The notes: generated from the sequence alone by a model not told the origin. DNA of 64,000 nucleotides from Streptomyces longwoodensis (GCF_001514125.1 NZ_KQ948556.1:63648-127647); one strand, 5' to 3'. Numbered from the stretch's first letter, positions 50,210-59,842 are shown. A program made the numbers and translations.

Positions 50210-50403
50210 GGGATTCCTCGGCTGGTAAGGCCACCGGTTCTCGTCCGGCGGCGCGGCTGCCCTGCAACACCACCCAGCGTAGACACCCCGGACCCGATAG
50301 GGCCTCGGTGCTTCGCCGACTCGCGGCCTGCGGCAGGATGGATGCCACCTGGTACGTACGCGTCACTCGCGCTCGTATGGATGACAACCGCTGGAGACGC
50401 CTG

Positions 50404-51513
50404 GTGAGTTCCCCAGATCCGCAGGTTCGCGCAGCGCGAAACCACACAACCCCCGCCGGCGGACGACGCCCCGTCGTCGCCGTGACCGGTGCCGCGACCG
50501 GGGTGGGCGCGCTGCTCACCGAGCGGCTCGCCGCCTCCGAGGAGATCAAGCAGGTCGTGGCCGTCGACGAGCGGCGCGGGGAGTGCGACGCGGCGGAATG
50601 GCACATCCTCGACGTCCGCGACCCGGCGATCGCGGAGAAGCTGCGGGGCGCCGACGTCGTCGTGCACCTCGCGCTCGATCTCGACCTGGGGAGTGACGCC
50701 GCCGCCCGGACGGCGTACAACGTGCGCGGCACGCAGACCGTGCTGACCGCCGCCGCGGCGGCCGGCGTGCACCGGGTCGTGCTCTGCACGTCCGCGATGG
50801 TGTACGGCGCGCTGCCCGACAACGAGCTCCCCCTGTCGGAGGACGCGGAGCTGCGCGCCACGGCCGAGGCGACCGGCGTCGGGGACCTGCTGGAGATCGA
50901 GCGGCTGGCCCGGCGCGCCCCGCGCGCGCACCCCGGCCTCAACGTCACCGTCGTCCGCCCCGCGATCCTGGTGGGCGGCACCGACACCGCGCTGACCCGG
51001 TACTTCGAGTCGCCACGGCTGCTGGTGGTGGCCGGGTCGCGGCCCGTCTGGCAGTTCTGCCACGTCGAGGACCTGTGCAGCGCCCTGGAGTACGCCGTCC
51101 TGGAGAAGGTGGACGGGGAGCTGGCGGTCGGGTGCGACGGCTGGCTGGAGCAGGAGGAGGTCGAGGAGCTCAGCGGCATCCGGCGCATGGAGCTGCCGTC
51201 CGCGGTGGCCCTGGGCGCCGCGGCCCGGCTGCACCGCATCGGGCTGACGCCGTCCCCGGCGGGCGACCTCGCCTACACGATGTACCCGTGGGTGGTCAGC
51301 GGCAGCCGGCTGCACGACGCCGGGTGGCGGGCGCGGTGGACCAACGAGGAGGTGCTGGCCGAGCTCCTGGAGGAGGTGACCGGCCGGCACACGGTCGCCG
51401 GCCGGCGGCTCGGGCGCAAGGACGCGACGGCGGCCGGTGCCGCGGGCGCGACGGTGGCGCTGCTCGGCGCGGCGGCCGTCGTACGCCGGGCCCGCAAGGC
51501 CCGACGGAGGTAG
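50404..51513 (+). CDS. NAD-dependent epimerase/dehydratase family protein
   Basis: About 369 residues from GTG 50404 (GGAGA 9 nt upstream). The Rossmann motif is VAVTGAATGVGALLTERL, followed by LDVRD, VVHLALDLD, CTSAMVYGAL and the late VVRPAILVGG. The usual YxxxK is not obvious; the position after VYGAL holds IERLARRAP, so catalysis is uncertain. A C-terminal hydrophobic stretch (AGATVALLGAAAVV) is followed by an Arg-rich tail, which may anchor it to the membrane. Longer in-frame starts to 50194 overlap the divergent gene and are rejected. Confidence 0.85.
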   Translation: MSSPDPQVRAARNHTTPAGGRRPVVAVTGAATGVGALLTERLAASEEIKQVVAVDERRGECDAAEWHILDVRDPAIAEKLRGADVVVHLALDLDLGSDAAARTAYNVRGTQTVLTAAAAAGVHRVVLCTSAMVYGALPDNELPLSEDAELRATAEATGVGDLLEIERLARRAPRAHPGLNVTVVRPAILVGGTDTALTRYFESPRLLVVAGSRPVWQFCHVEDLCSALEYAVLEKVDGELAVGCDGWLEQEEVEELSGIRRMELPSAVALGAAARLHRIGLTPSPAGDLAYTMYPWVVSGSRLHDAGWRARWTNEEVLAELLEEVTGRHTVAGRRLGRKDATAAGAAGATVALLGAAAVVRRARKARRR

Positions 51514-51640
51514 GAGGCGCTCTCGGGCGCTCTCCGGGCCCCTGCGGCCGGCGGGCCTGTAGGAGGCTCCAAACACGCACGCGCGTGTGTGGGGGCTTTC
51601 CGCGATTCCACCGCTTCCGGCTGTGGGGCACGATGGGGGC

Positions 51641-52102
51641 ATGGCACCTATCAGTGATCACCCCGGTGAGCAGGGCGCGCCCGACGCGATCAAGCTGATC
51701 GCGGTGCGGGACACCCCGCTGTCGCTCGACGAGGTCTTCCGCGCCGTCGGGGACGACGCGTCCGGTGGCACGGCCCTGTTCGTGGGGACCGTGCGCAACC
51801 ACGACGGGGGCGCCGACGTCGACCGGCTCGGGTACTCCTGCCACCCGAGCGCCGAGGCCGAGATGCGGCGGGTCGCCGAGAAGGTCGTCGCCGACTTTCC
51901 CGTGCGGGCCCTCGCCGCCGTGCACCGGGTGGGGGACCTCGGGGTGGGTGACCTTGCCGTGGTCGTCGCCGTGTCGTGCCCCCACCGCGGGGAGGCCTTC
52001 GAGGCGTGCCGCAAGCTGATCGACGACCTCAAGCACGAGGTGCCGATCTGGAAGCACCAGACCTTCTCCGACGGCACCGAGGAGTGGGTGGGCGCCTGCT
52101 GA
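51641..52102 (+). CDS. moaE: MoaE: molybdopterin synthase large subunit
   Basis: 153 residues. ALFVGTVRNHDGG, YSCHPSAEAEMRRV, VSCPHRGEAFEACRKLIDDLK and the catalytic-lysine region IWKHQTFSDGTEEW are diagnostic. MoaE with thiocarboxylated MoaD converts cPMP to molybdopterin; MoeZ at 18.8 kb can supply that sulfur. CACGAT (51629-51634) ends 6 nt before the ATG, so the mRNA is probably leaderless. Confidence 0.93.
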   Translation: MAPISDHPGEQGAPDAIKLIAVRDTPLSLDEVFRAVGDDASGGTALFVGTVRNHDGGADVDRLGYSCHPSAEAEMRRVAEKVVADFPVRALAAVHRVGDLGVGDLAVVVAVSCPHRGEAFEACRKLIDDLKHEVPIWKHQTFSDGTEEWVGAC

Positions 52103-52259
52103 CGGCCGGGACCGCCGGGTCCCGCCCGCGGCCGGAGCCGAGCGGTCCCGGCGGCACTCCGGTTGCGTAACCCGACCCCCGGCGTGAGCGTTGTCCGTGC
52201 GGATGGTTAATCTGCTGATCAGTCAGTTGCGGTCGCTCACGTGGGGCTGGGAGGTCGGG

Positions 52260-52436
52260 ATGGCGGCGCTCGCCTGGTTGCTGATTCCGCTGGTGGCGGC
52301 GATCTTCGCGGGGCTGTGGGGCAGTTGGGCCAACCGCACCCGCAGGGCCCGCAGCGACGGGCCCGAGCTCGACGGGTACGCGCGCTTCCGCGCCGCGATG
52401 GAGAAGGACCGGACCCCCACGCACTCCGGGTCCTGA
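52260..52436 (+). CDS. Small single-pass membrane protein
   Basis: 58 residues from ATG 52260, which has GGGAGG 5 nt upstream. An N-terminal hydrophobic helix (ALAWLLIPLVAAIFAGLWGSW) is followed by a charged tail with DGPELDGYARFRAAMEK. Longer starts at 52191 and 52203 are possible but less well supported. It lies just before the PDZ protease gene, is conserved in position from memory, and has unknown function. Confidence 0.65.
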   Translation: MAALAWLLIPLVAAIFAGLWGSWANRTRRARSDGPELDGYARFRAAMEKDRTPTHSGS

Positions 52437-52500
52437 CGCCCCGACCCCCGCTCGGCGGCCCTGACGGTGCGCTGACAGAGGCGTCCCGTACTGTCGAGGC

Positions 52501-53595
52501 ATGCCACGCCGCACCGCGACGATGCTCGCCTCGACCCTGGTCCTGATCGCGCTCCTGTGCGCGGGTGTCCTGATCCGCGTGCCGTACGCGGAGATGTCGC
52601 CGGGCCCGACGGTCAACACGCTCGCGGAGCACGACGGCGAGCCGGTGCTGCAGATCGCCGGCCGCAAGACCTACCCGACCGACGGGCACCTGAACATGAC
52701 GACCGTGCGGGTGACCAGCGCGGACTACCGGATGAACCTGGTCGAGGCGGTCTACGGCTGGCTCGCCCACGACGACAAGGTCGTGCCGCACGACACGCTC
52801 TACCCGGACGGCAAGACCGAGGAGCAGTCGACCCAGGAGAACGCCGAGGAGTTCAACCAGTCGCAGGAGAGCGCCAAGGTCGCCGCCCTGGAGGCGCTGC
52901 ACATCCCCGTGCGGTCCTGGGTGATCGTCTCGACCGTGGTGAAGGGCTCCCCGGCCGAGGGCAAGCTGCACGCGGGGGACGTCATCAAGGCCGTCGACGG
53001 CACCGCGGTCAAGGAGCCCGGTGACGTGGCCAAGCTCGTCACCCGGCACGAGCCCGGTCAGGACGTCGTGTTCACGATCGTCCCGGCCAAGGAGCAGGCC
53101 GCCGCCGAGAAGGCGAACCGGACGGCGACCACGACGCAGAAGGTCACGATCACCACCGCGAAGTCGGACGACAGCGGTGCCCGGCGGGCCGTCGTCGGCA
53201 TCTCCGCGGGCACCGACCACACGTTCCCGTTCAGCATCGACATCAAGCTCGCCGACGTCGGCGGCCCCAGCGCCGGCCTGATGTTCGCCCTCGGCATCTA
53301 CGACAAGCTCACCCCGGGCAGCCTCACCGGCGGCGCGTTCGTCGCGGGCACGGGCACGATCGACGACGAGGGCAAGGTCGGGCCCATCGGCGGCATCGAA
53401 CTGAAGACGGTGGGGGCGCGCAGCAAGGGCGCGCGGTACTTCCTCACGCCCGCCGACAACTGCGCGGCCGCGGCCAAGGACACCCCGGGCGGGCTGCGGC
53501 TCGTCAAGGTGTCCACCATCGACGACGCCCTCGACGCCCTGAAGGACATCCGCAGCGGGGACACCGACGCCCTGCCGAAGTGCACGAAGGGCTGA
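52501..53595 (+). CDS. YlbL-type PDZ/S16 (Lon-like) membrane protease
   Basis: 364 residues. One N-terminal signal anchor (about 8-24) precedes an extracytoplasmic PDZ domain (around 140-190, GSPAEGKLHAGDVIKAVDG). A Lon-type S16 protease domain follows, with the Ser in GGPSAGLMFALG and the Lys in ELKTVGARSKGA. YlbL-like proteases act in stress and division control. It corresponds to Rv3194c. TACTGT (52489-52494) ends 6 nt before the ATG, suggesting a leaderless transcript. Confidence 0.92.
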   Translation: MPRRTATMLASTLVLIALLCAGVLIRVPYAEMSPGPTVNTLAEHDGEPVLQIAGRKTYPTDGHLNMTTVRVTSADYRMNLVEAVYGWLAHDDKVVPHDTLYPDGKTEEQSTQENAEEFNQSQESAKVAALEALHIPVRSWVIVSTVVKGSPAEGKLHAGDVIKAVDGTAVKEPGDVAKLVTRHEPGQDVVFTIVPAKEQAAAEKANRTATTTQKVTITTAKSDDSGARRAVVGISAGTDHTFPFSIDIKLADVGGPSAGLMFALGIYDKLTPGSLTGGAFVAGTGTIDDEGKVGPIGGIELKTVGARSKGARYFLTPADNCAAAAKDTPGGLRLVKVSTIDDALDALKDIRSGDTDALPKCTKG

Positions 53596-53619
53596 GCGGC
53601 CCGACGGCGGTACGGCACC

Positions 53620-53649
53620 GGGGGCGCCCTCGTCGACGAGGGCGCCCCC
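53620..53649. terminator. Terminator between PDZ protease and PPA1309 genes
   Basis: A 30-bp perfect palindrome (two 15-nt arms, GGGGGCGCCCTCGTC) lies between convergent genes. Confidence 0.8.
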
Positions 53650-53739
53650 GGCCGCGTACGGGGATGACCCCGGGCGGCGGGAACCGCGTACGGGACGCGC
53701 CGCGCACGCGGAACGACCGCCGGCGCCGAGTGCCCCGGC

Positions 53740-54282
53740 TCAGTCCTCGAACGTCGCCGCGAGCGCCTGGGCGAGGCCCGGGACCAGGTCGGCGCCGGTG
53801 AGCACCTCGGTGGGGCTGTCCTTCTCGCGCAGGCGCAGCGCCGACTCGCGGGAGCCGTCGCGCAGCACCGCGACCGTCATGCGGACCTCCTGCCGCTCGG
53901 GGTGCCGGGCGACCCACTGGGCCAGCTTCGCCTCGTCGAGGTCCTCGGGGACCTGGGTCTCGGCGGACGGCGGGAGCATCAGGCGTTCGATGGTGAGGGC
54001 GCAGCCGGTCACCGCGCCGGGCCAGGCGATGGTGGCCAGGAACTCGTCGAGCGGCTTGTCCGTTGGCACCTCGTCCTGCTCGATCGGGGTCAGACCAGTG
54101 GTCTCGGGTCCGTCCGCCAGACCGAGCTGGGCGGCCAGCGCGGGTTCCTGGGTCCGCAGCTGTGCGGTGTCGACGAGGGCGAAGAGGCGTGCGGGCTGGT
54201 CCCAGCCGAGGCCGGAGGCGTACTCGTCGATCTCGAGTACGGCCCGGGTGAGGGGGCTCGCTGCCATGGGAGTGTTGGACAT
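53740..54282 (-). CDS. PPA1309 family protein
   Basis: 180 residues from ATG 54282, beginning MSNTPMAASPLTRAVLEIDEYAS. WDQPARLFALVDTAQL, IAWPGAVTGCALTIERLMLPP and ARHPERQEVRMTVAVLRDG are typical of this actinobacterial family, which is found divergent from UPF0182 genes. It is soluble and its function is unknown. The much longer upstream open frame is a GC shadow across the UPF0182 gene. Confidence 0.88.
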   Translation of the reverse strand: MSNTPMAASPLTRAVLEIDEYASGLGWDQPARLFALVDTAQLRTQEPALAAQLGLADGPETTGLTPIEQDEVPTDKPLDEFLATIAWPGAVTGCALTIERLMLPPSAETQVPEDLDEAKLAQWVARHPERQEVRMTVAVLRDGSRESALRLREKDSPTEVLTGADLVPGLAQALAATFED

Positions 54283-54435
54283 GGTCACAATCCTGCCTCG
54301 TTCCCGGCCCGGATCGGGAACCGAGTAAACGGTGAGTAAGTTGCATAGGTGTGGGGCCGCGATCACCGGGGCCCGCACGGGGCCGGCGAACACGCGGGTC
54401 CGACCGATCGAGTAGCGAACTTCGAGGTGCGCACC

Positions 54436-57400
54436 TTGGCTTTCCAGATGCCGGACCGCGGCGGAGGCCCGACAGGGCCGCGGATGAGAGTGGGCCGTCC
54501 GTCCCGGCGTGTCCGGACCCTGCTGATGACACTGGGCGTCCTCGCCGTGCTCGGCATGGCGTTCACCATGTTCGCCGGGTTCTGGACCGACTGGCTCTGG
54601 TACCGGTCGGTGAAGTACTCCTCGGTCTTCACCACCACCCTGTCGACCAAGATCGGGCTGTTCTTCGTCTTCGGCCTGCTGATGGCGCTCGCGGTCGGGT
54701 TCAACATCTGGCTGGCCCACCGGCTGCGGCCGCCGCTGAGCGCGATGTCGATGGAGCAGCAGAGCCTCGACCGCTACCGCATGGGCATCGCGCCCTACAA
54801 GAAGTGGCTGCTGCTGTCGATCACCGCCCTGGTCGGGCTGATCGCCGGCGCGTCGGCGTCGAGCCAGTGGCGCACCTGGCTGATGTGGGTCAACGGCGTG
54901 CCCTTCCACCAGAAGGACCCGCAGTTCCACCTCGACGTGTCCTTCTACGCCTTCGACCTGCCCTGGTACCGGTTCCTGCTCGGCTTCGGCTTCGCCGCCA
55001 CGATCCTGTCGCTGATCGCCGCCGCGCTCACCCACTACCTGTACGGCGGGCTGCGCGTCACCAGCCCCGGGGCCCGCGCCACCGCGGCCGCCACCGGCCA
55101 CCTGTCGGTGCTGCTGGGCGTCTTCGTCGCGCTGAAGGCGGTCGCCTACTGGCTCGACCGGTACGGCCTCGCGGTGAAGTCCAGCGACTTCAAGGCCACC
55201 GACAACTGGACGGGCCTGCGGTACGTCGACGCCAACGCCTACCTGCCGGCCAAGACCATCCTGTTCTGCATCGCCGTCATCTGCGCCCTGCTGTTCTTCG
55301 CCACCCTGTGGCGGCGCACCTGGCAGCTGCCCGTCATCGGCTTCGGCCTGATGGTCCTGTCGGCCATCCTCATCGGCGGGCTCTACCCGGCGATCGTGCA
55401 GAAGTTCCAGGTCCAGCCGAACGAGCAGGCCAAGGAAGCGCCGTACGTCCAGAAGAACCTCAAGGCGACCCGCGAGGCGTACGGCATCGACGACACCCAG
55501 GTCAGCGAGTACACGGGCACCAGCACCACCCAGGACAAGTCGACGCTGCGCGACGACGTCTCCAAGACCGCCAGCATCCGCGTCCTGGACCCGAACATCG
55601 TCTCGCCGACGTTCCAGCAGCTCCAGCAGATGCGGAAGTACTACGCCTTCCCGACCAACCTGGACGTCGACCGCTACAACCAGAACGGCACCGACCAGGA
55701 CACGGTGATCGGCCTGCGCGAGCTGAACCTCGCGGGCGTGGACAAGCAGAACTGGATCAACAACCACTTCCGCTACACCCACGGCTACGGCGTGGTCGCC
55801 GCCAAGGGCACGACCGCCGACGCCGAGGGGCGCCCGCTGTTCACCGAGTCCGACCTGCCGTCCAAGGGCGACCTGGGCTCGTACCAGCAGCGCGTCTACT
55901 ACGGCGAGAAGACGACCACGTACTCGATCGTCGGCGGTCCCCAGAAGGAGATCGACTACTCCGACGACAACGGTGAGAAGACCACCAGCTACCAGGGCAA
56001 GAGCGGCGTCAACCTCTCCAACCCGCTCAACCGGGCGGCCTACGCGGTCGCGTTCGGCGAGCCGCAGATCCTGTACTCCGGCGCCATCGGCGACGGGTCG
56101 CGGATCCTGTACAACCGCACGCCGAAGGACCGCGTCGAGGCGGTCGCCCCGTGGCTGACCATCGACGGCGACGCCTACCCGGCGGTCGTGGACGGCAGGA
56201 TCCAGTGGATCGTCGACGCCTACACGACCACCAACGGCTACCCGTACGCGTCCCGCACGACCCTCGGCGACACCACCGCCGACTCGCTGACCGCCGCCAA
56301 CGACAACCGCGCGGTGGTGGCCCAGCAGAACCAAGTCAATTACATCCGCAACTCGGTGAAGGCGACCGTCGACGCGTACAGCGGTGAGGTCAAGCTCTAC
56401 CAGTGGGACACCCAGGACCCCGTCCTGAAGACGTGGATGAAGGCCTTCCCGCACACGGTGGAGTCGAAGTCCGACATCTCCCCGTCGCTGATGGCCCACC
56501 TGCGGTACCCGCAGGACCTGTTCAAGGTGCAGCGCGAGCTGCTCTCCCGCTACCACGTGAAGGACGCGCAGACGTTCCTCAGCGGCAGCGAGGTGTGGCA
56601 GGTGCCGGACGACCCGACCAACAAGTCGGGCGACGCGGTGCCGCCGTACTACCTGAGCATGAAGATGCCCGACCAGCAGGCCCAGGCGTTCTCGCTGACG
56701 ACGACGTTCACGCCCAACGGCCGGGACAACCTCAGCGCGTTCATGGCCGTCGACTCCGAGGCGGGCACCCAGGACTACGGGAAGATCCGGATCCTGAAGC
56801 TGCCGACGAGCACGACGGTCGACGGACCGAAACAGGTGCAGAGCCAGTTCAACTCCGAGCAGAACATCGCCGAGTCGATCCGGCTCCTGCGGGGCGGCGA
56901 CTCGGAGGTGGAGTACGGCAACCTGCTGACGGTGCCGCTCGACGGCGGACTGCTCTACGTGGAGCCGGTCTACGTGCGCGGTGGCGGACTCAAGTACCCG
57001 CTGCTGCGCAAGATCCTGGTGACCTACGGCGGCAACACGGCCTTCGAGGACACGCTGGACCAGGCGCTCGACAAGGTCTTCGGGGCCGAGAGCACCACGC
57101 CCCGGCCACCGGACTCCGGCACCAAGCCGCCGCCGTCGACGGGCAACGCAACCGTCCAACAGGCGCTCCAGGACGCCCAGAAGGCCTTCGACGCGGGTCA
57201 GGACGCGCTGAAGAAGGGTGACTGGGAGGCGTACGGCAAGGCGCAGAAGGACCTCCAGGACGCACTCCAGCGGGCCGAGGACGCGCAGGCCGCCGGCAAG
57301 GGCAGCGGCGGCGCCGGGAGTTCGGGCGGCTCGGGCGACAAGGCGAGCAGCAGCCCGAGCAGCACACCGAGCAGCAGGCCGAGCAGCACACCGACCGGCA

Positions 57401-57438
57401 GTGCCGGTCCGACGGCCGGGGCCGGTGCCGATGGCTGA
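54436..57438 (+). CDS. UPF0182 family large membrane protein
   Basis: About 1000 residues. TTG 54436 (GAGGTG 6 nt upstream) gives the conserved start MAFQMPDRGGGPTGPR; ATG 54448 is an alternative. Six or seven transmembrane helices fill residues about 30-330, followed by a large extracytoplasmic domain with YTGTSTTQDKS, YHVKDAQTFLSGSEVWQVPDDP and LYVEPVYVRG. A Gly/Ser/Pro-rich tail ends it. Mycobacterial Rv3193c is the homologue. The function is unknown, presumably in the envelope. Confidence 0.92.
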   Translation: MAFQMPDRGGGPTGPRMRVGRPSRRVRTLLMTLGVLAVLGMAFTMFAGFWTDWLWYRSVKYSSVFTTTLSTKIGLFFVFGLLMALAVGFNIWLAHRLRPPLSAMSMEQQSLDRYRMGIAPYKKWLLLSITALVGLIAGASASSQWRTWLMWVNGVPFHQKDPQFHLDVSFYAFDLPWYRFLLGFGFAATILSLIAAALTHYLYGGLRVTSPGARATAAATGHLSVLLGVFVALKAVAYWLDRYGLAVKSSDFKATDNWTGLRYVDANAYLPAKTILFCIAVICALLFFATLWRRTWQLPVIGFGLMVLSAILIGGLYPAIVQKFQVQPNEQAKEAPYVQKNLKATREAYGIDDTQVSEYTGTSTTQDKSTLRDDVSKTASIRVLDPNIVSPTFQQLQQMRKYYAFPTNLDVDRYNQNGTDQDTVIGLRELNLAGVDKQNWINNHFRYTHGYGVVAAKGTTADAEGRPLFTESDLPSKGDLGSYQQRVYYGEKTTTYSIVGGPQKEIDYSDDNGEKTTSYQGKSGVNLSNPLNRAAYAVAFGEPQILYSGAIGDGSRILYNRTPKDRVEAVAPWLTIDGDAYPAVVDGRIQWIVDAYTTTNGYPYASRTTLGDTTADSLTAANDNRAVVAQQNQVNYIRNSVKATVDAYSGEVKLYQWDTQDPVLKTWMKAFPHTVESKSDISPSLMAHLRYPQDLFKVQRELLSRYHVKDAQTFLSGSEVWQVPDDPTNKSGDAVPPYYLSMKMPDQQAQAFSLTTTFTPNGRDNLSAFMAVDSEAGTQDYGKIRILKLPTSTTVDGPKQVQSQFNSEQNIAESIRLLRGGDSEVEYGNLLTVPLDGGLLYVEPVYVRGGGLKYPLLRKILVTYGGNTAFEDTLDQALDKVFGAESTTPRPPDSGTKPPPSTGNATVQQALQDAQKAFDAGQDALKKGDWEAYGKAQKDLQDALQRAEDAQAAGKGSGGAGSSGGSGDKASSSPSSTPSSRPSSTPTGSAGPTAGAGADG

Positions 57439-57500
57439 GACCGGCGGCTGAGCTGCCGGGCGGGCTCCCCTCCGTGCCGTGATACGGTGATGGAACACGG

Positions 57501-57574
57501 CGCGGGGTGGAGCAGCTCGGTAGCTCGCTGGGCTCATAACCCAGAGGTCGCAGGTTCAAATCCTGTCCCCGCTA
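57501..57574 (+). tRNA. Initiator tRNA-Met (CAT), copy 1
   Basis: The 74-nt cloverleaf starts CGCGGGG and ends CCCCGCTA. The anticodon loop CTCATAA is flanked by the three G-C pairs of initiators (CTGGG/CCCAG), there is a 1:72 mismatch (C-T), and the T-loop reads GGTTCAAATCC. CCA is not encoded. TACGGT upstream (57483-57488) may be its -10. A terminator follows at once. Confidence 0.95.
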
Positions 57575-57582
57575 CTGCATGA

Positions 57583-57618
57583 CGAAGGCCCGGATCCTCA
57601 CAGGGATCCGGGCCTTCG
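57583..57618 (+). terminator. Terminator after first tRNA-fMet
   Basis: A 15-bp perfect stem (CGAAGGCCCGGATCC) with a 6-nt loop begins 9 nt after the tRNA. Confidence 0.85.
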
Positions 57619-57782
57619 CCGTGTGCGAACGCATGTGCCGAGGGGGCGTACGGCCGCGCCGCCACGGTGAGTTGGGGTGACCTGTGTTTGACTTGTCTCT
57701 CTGTGGGCATGTCGACAAAACGCTGAAGTGACCTCACTGGCTGCGGTATACCAGGTGTACCCGGGTTGCAGGTGGTGCGACG

Positions 57783-59765
57783 ATGGACGTTATGGGGGAC
57801 AAGGCAACTCTGTTCGAGACAGGGCGATTTGTGCAGCCCTCCGGTGAGGAGGCGGAAGCGGTCCCGGACGTCGACGAGACGGGGGAAGCCGCTGAGGAGG
57901 TGCGCCTCCGGCTCGCCGCCGACGCGGGCGACGTCGAGGCGGCCAGCGTCCTCGGCGCCCTGCTGCTGCGCCGCGCCGACCTCGACGGGGCCGAGCCCCA
58001 CCTGCGTGCCGCCACCGCGGCGGGTGACCGCGCCGCCGCCAACAACCTGGGTGTCCTGCTCCACCAGCGCGGCTACGCCGACGAGGCCGCCGGGTGGTGG
58101 CGGATCGCCGCCGTCGCCGGTTCCGCGGCGGCCGCGCACGCGCTCGGGCGGCACCACCGCGAGCGCGGCGACGAGCCGGCCGCCGAGTACTGGCTGCGGC
58201 AGTCCGCCGAGCAGGGACACGTGCTCGGCGCGTACGCGCTCGCCGACCTGCTGGAGCACCGCGGCGACCGCGGCGCCGAGCAGTGGATGCGGGTCGCGGC
58301 CGAGCGCGGGCACCGCGAGGCCGCCTACCGGCTCGCCCGCGCCCTGGACCGCCGGGCGGCCGAGCGCGGCGCGCTCGAACGGGGCGCGGTCGAGGACGCC
58401 GCGCCGGGCCGCGCGGGCCGGACCCCCGGGACGCCCGGCGCCGGGCCCGGTGCCACGGGCGCCGCCGACAGGACCACGGCCGCCCGGCGCACCGACGCCG
58501 GAGGCGACGCCGTGCGCGGCGCCGGGCCGCGGTCCGCGACGGGCCTCGGTGTCCCGCCGGCCGAGGAGGCCGAGCAGTGGTACCGGCAGGCCGCCGCGCG
58601 CGGCCACCGCCGGGCCGCCCTGCACCTCGGGGCGATCCTGGAGCGCCGGGGCGAGCTGAAGGAGGCCGGGCGCTGGTACCTGACCTCCGCCAAGGACGGC
58701 GAGGCGCGGGCCGCCTGCGCACTCGGGTTCCTGCTGCGCGACGCCGGCGACACCGAGAACGCCGCCGTCTGGTGGCTGCGCGCCGCCCAGGACGGTGACG
58801 GCAACGCGGCCAACGCGCTGGGCGCGCTGCACGCCGAGCGCGGGCAGCCGCAGACCGCCGAGCGCTGGTACCGGGCCGCCCTGGACGCCGGCGACGTCAA
58901 CGGCGCGTACAACCTCGGGCTGCTCTGCGCCGAGCAGGGGCGGACCACGCAGGCCGAGCAGTGGTACCGGCACGCCGCCTACGCCGGGCACCGGGAGGCG
59001 GCGAACGCGCTCGCGATCCTGCTGCTCCAGGGCGGTGACACCACCGGGGCCGAGCCGTGGTTCTCCAAGGCCGCCGAGGCCGGGAGCGTGGACGCCGCGT
59101 TCAACCTGGGGATCCTGTACGCCGGGCGGGGCGAGGACGCGGCGGCGCTGCGCTGGTACGAGCGGGCCGCCGCCGCCGGGCACACCGAGGCGGCCCTCCA
59201 GGTCGGGATCGCGCGCCTGCGGGACGGGGACGAGCAGGACGCCGAGCTGCACCTGCGGTGCGCCGCGGGCGGGGGCAGCGCCGAGGCCGCGTACCGGCTC
59301 GCCACCGTGCTCGACGCGCGGCGGCCCCGGCCGTCGGCGCACGAGCTCGGCGAGGTGGTGCACGAGAAGACCGAGTGCGAGGAGTGGTACGAGCGCGCCG
59401 CGTCGCAGGGGCACCGCCGGGCCCAGGTGCGCGTCGGCATGCTGGCCGCCGCCCGCGGTGACGTCGTCGAGGCGGCACGGTGGTACCGGCTGGCCGCCGA
59501 GGCGGGGTCGCGCAACGGCGCGTTCAACCTGGGGCTGCTGCTCGTGCGGGAGGGCAGCGAGCCCGAGGCGGTGGTCTGGTGGACCCGGGCGGCACAGGAG
59601 GGGCACGGGCGGGCGGCGCTGCGGCTGGCCCTGGTCTACGCGCGTCGGGGCGAGCTGGACGAGGGGCAGCGGTGGGCGGACCGGGCGGTGACGCTGGGGC
59701 CGGCCGAGGTGGCCGAGCGGGCGGCGCGGCTGCGGGACGCCCTGCGCCAGGAGCTGACGGCGTGA
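57783..59765 (+). CDS. Sel1/TPR-repeat protein
   Basis: A 660-residue soluble protein built of roughly 15 helical repeats of Sel1 type, for example AEQWYRQAAARGHRRAALHLGAILERRGELKEAGRWY. These are interrupted by a disordered Ala/Gly/Pro segment at about 195-255. Such repeats are protein-interaction scaffolds. ATG 57783 follows AGGTGG by a few bases. It lies between two identical initiator tRNA genes, and I recall a comparable gene in this place in other Streptomyces. Partners are unknown. Confidence 0.85.
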   Translation: MDVMGDKATLFETGRFVQPSGEEAEAVPDVDETGEAAEEVRLRLAADAGDVEAASVLGALLLRRADLDGAEPHLRAATAAGDRAAANNLGVLLHQRGYADEAAGWWRIAAVAGSAAAAHALGRHHRERGDEPAAEYWLRQSAEQGHVLGAYALADLLEHRGDRGAEQWMRVAAERGHREAAYRLARALDRRAAERGALERGAVEDAAPGRAGRTPGTPGAGPGATGAADRTTAARRTDAGGDAVRGAGPRSATGLGVPPAEEAEQWYRQAAARGHRRAALHLGAILERRGELKEAGRWYLTSAKDGEARAACALGFLLRDAGDTENAAVWWLRAAQDGDGNAANALGALHAERGQPQTAERWYRAALDAGDVNGAYNLGLLCAEQGRTTQAEQWYRHAAYAGHREAANALAILLLQGGDTTGAEPWFSKAAEAGSVDAAFNLGILYAGRGEDAAALRWYERAAAAGHTEAALQVGIARLRDGDEQDAELHLRCAAGGGSAEAAYRLATVLDARRPRPSAHELGEVVHEKTECEEWYERAASQGHRRAQVRVGMLAAARGDVVEAARWYRLAAEAGSRNGAFNLGLLLVREGSEPEAVVWWTRAAQEGHGRAALRLALVYARRGELDEGQRWADRAVTLGPAEVAERAARLRDALRQELTA

Positions 59766-59842
59766 GCCAGGCACGAGGCAGGCGCGGGACAGGCGTGAGA
59801 CAGGCGGGGACAGAGGGAAGCGGAGGCGCCTCGGACACTGAT

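Noticed and set aside
18789..52102. A molybdenum-cofactor or antibiotic biosynthetic cluster because of moeZ and moaE
   Set aside because: The two genes are more than 30 kb apart among housekeeping genes, with no other cofactor or biosynthetic genes nearby.
53740..57537. A 1265-codon reverse-strand frame spanning UPF0182 and PPA1309
   Set aside because: Only the last 180 codons (PPA1309) are protein-like. The rest is an Arg/Val/Gly-rich shadow of UPF0182 that even crosses the tRNA.
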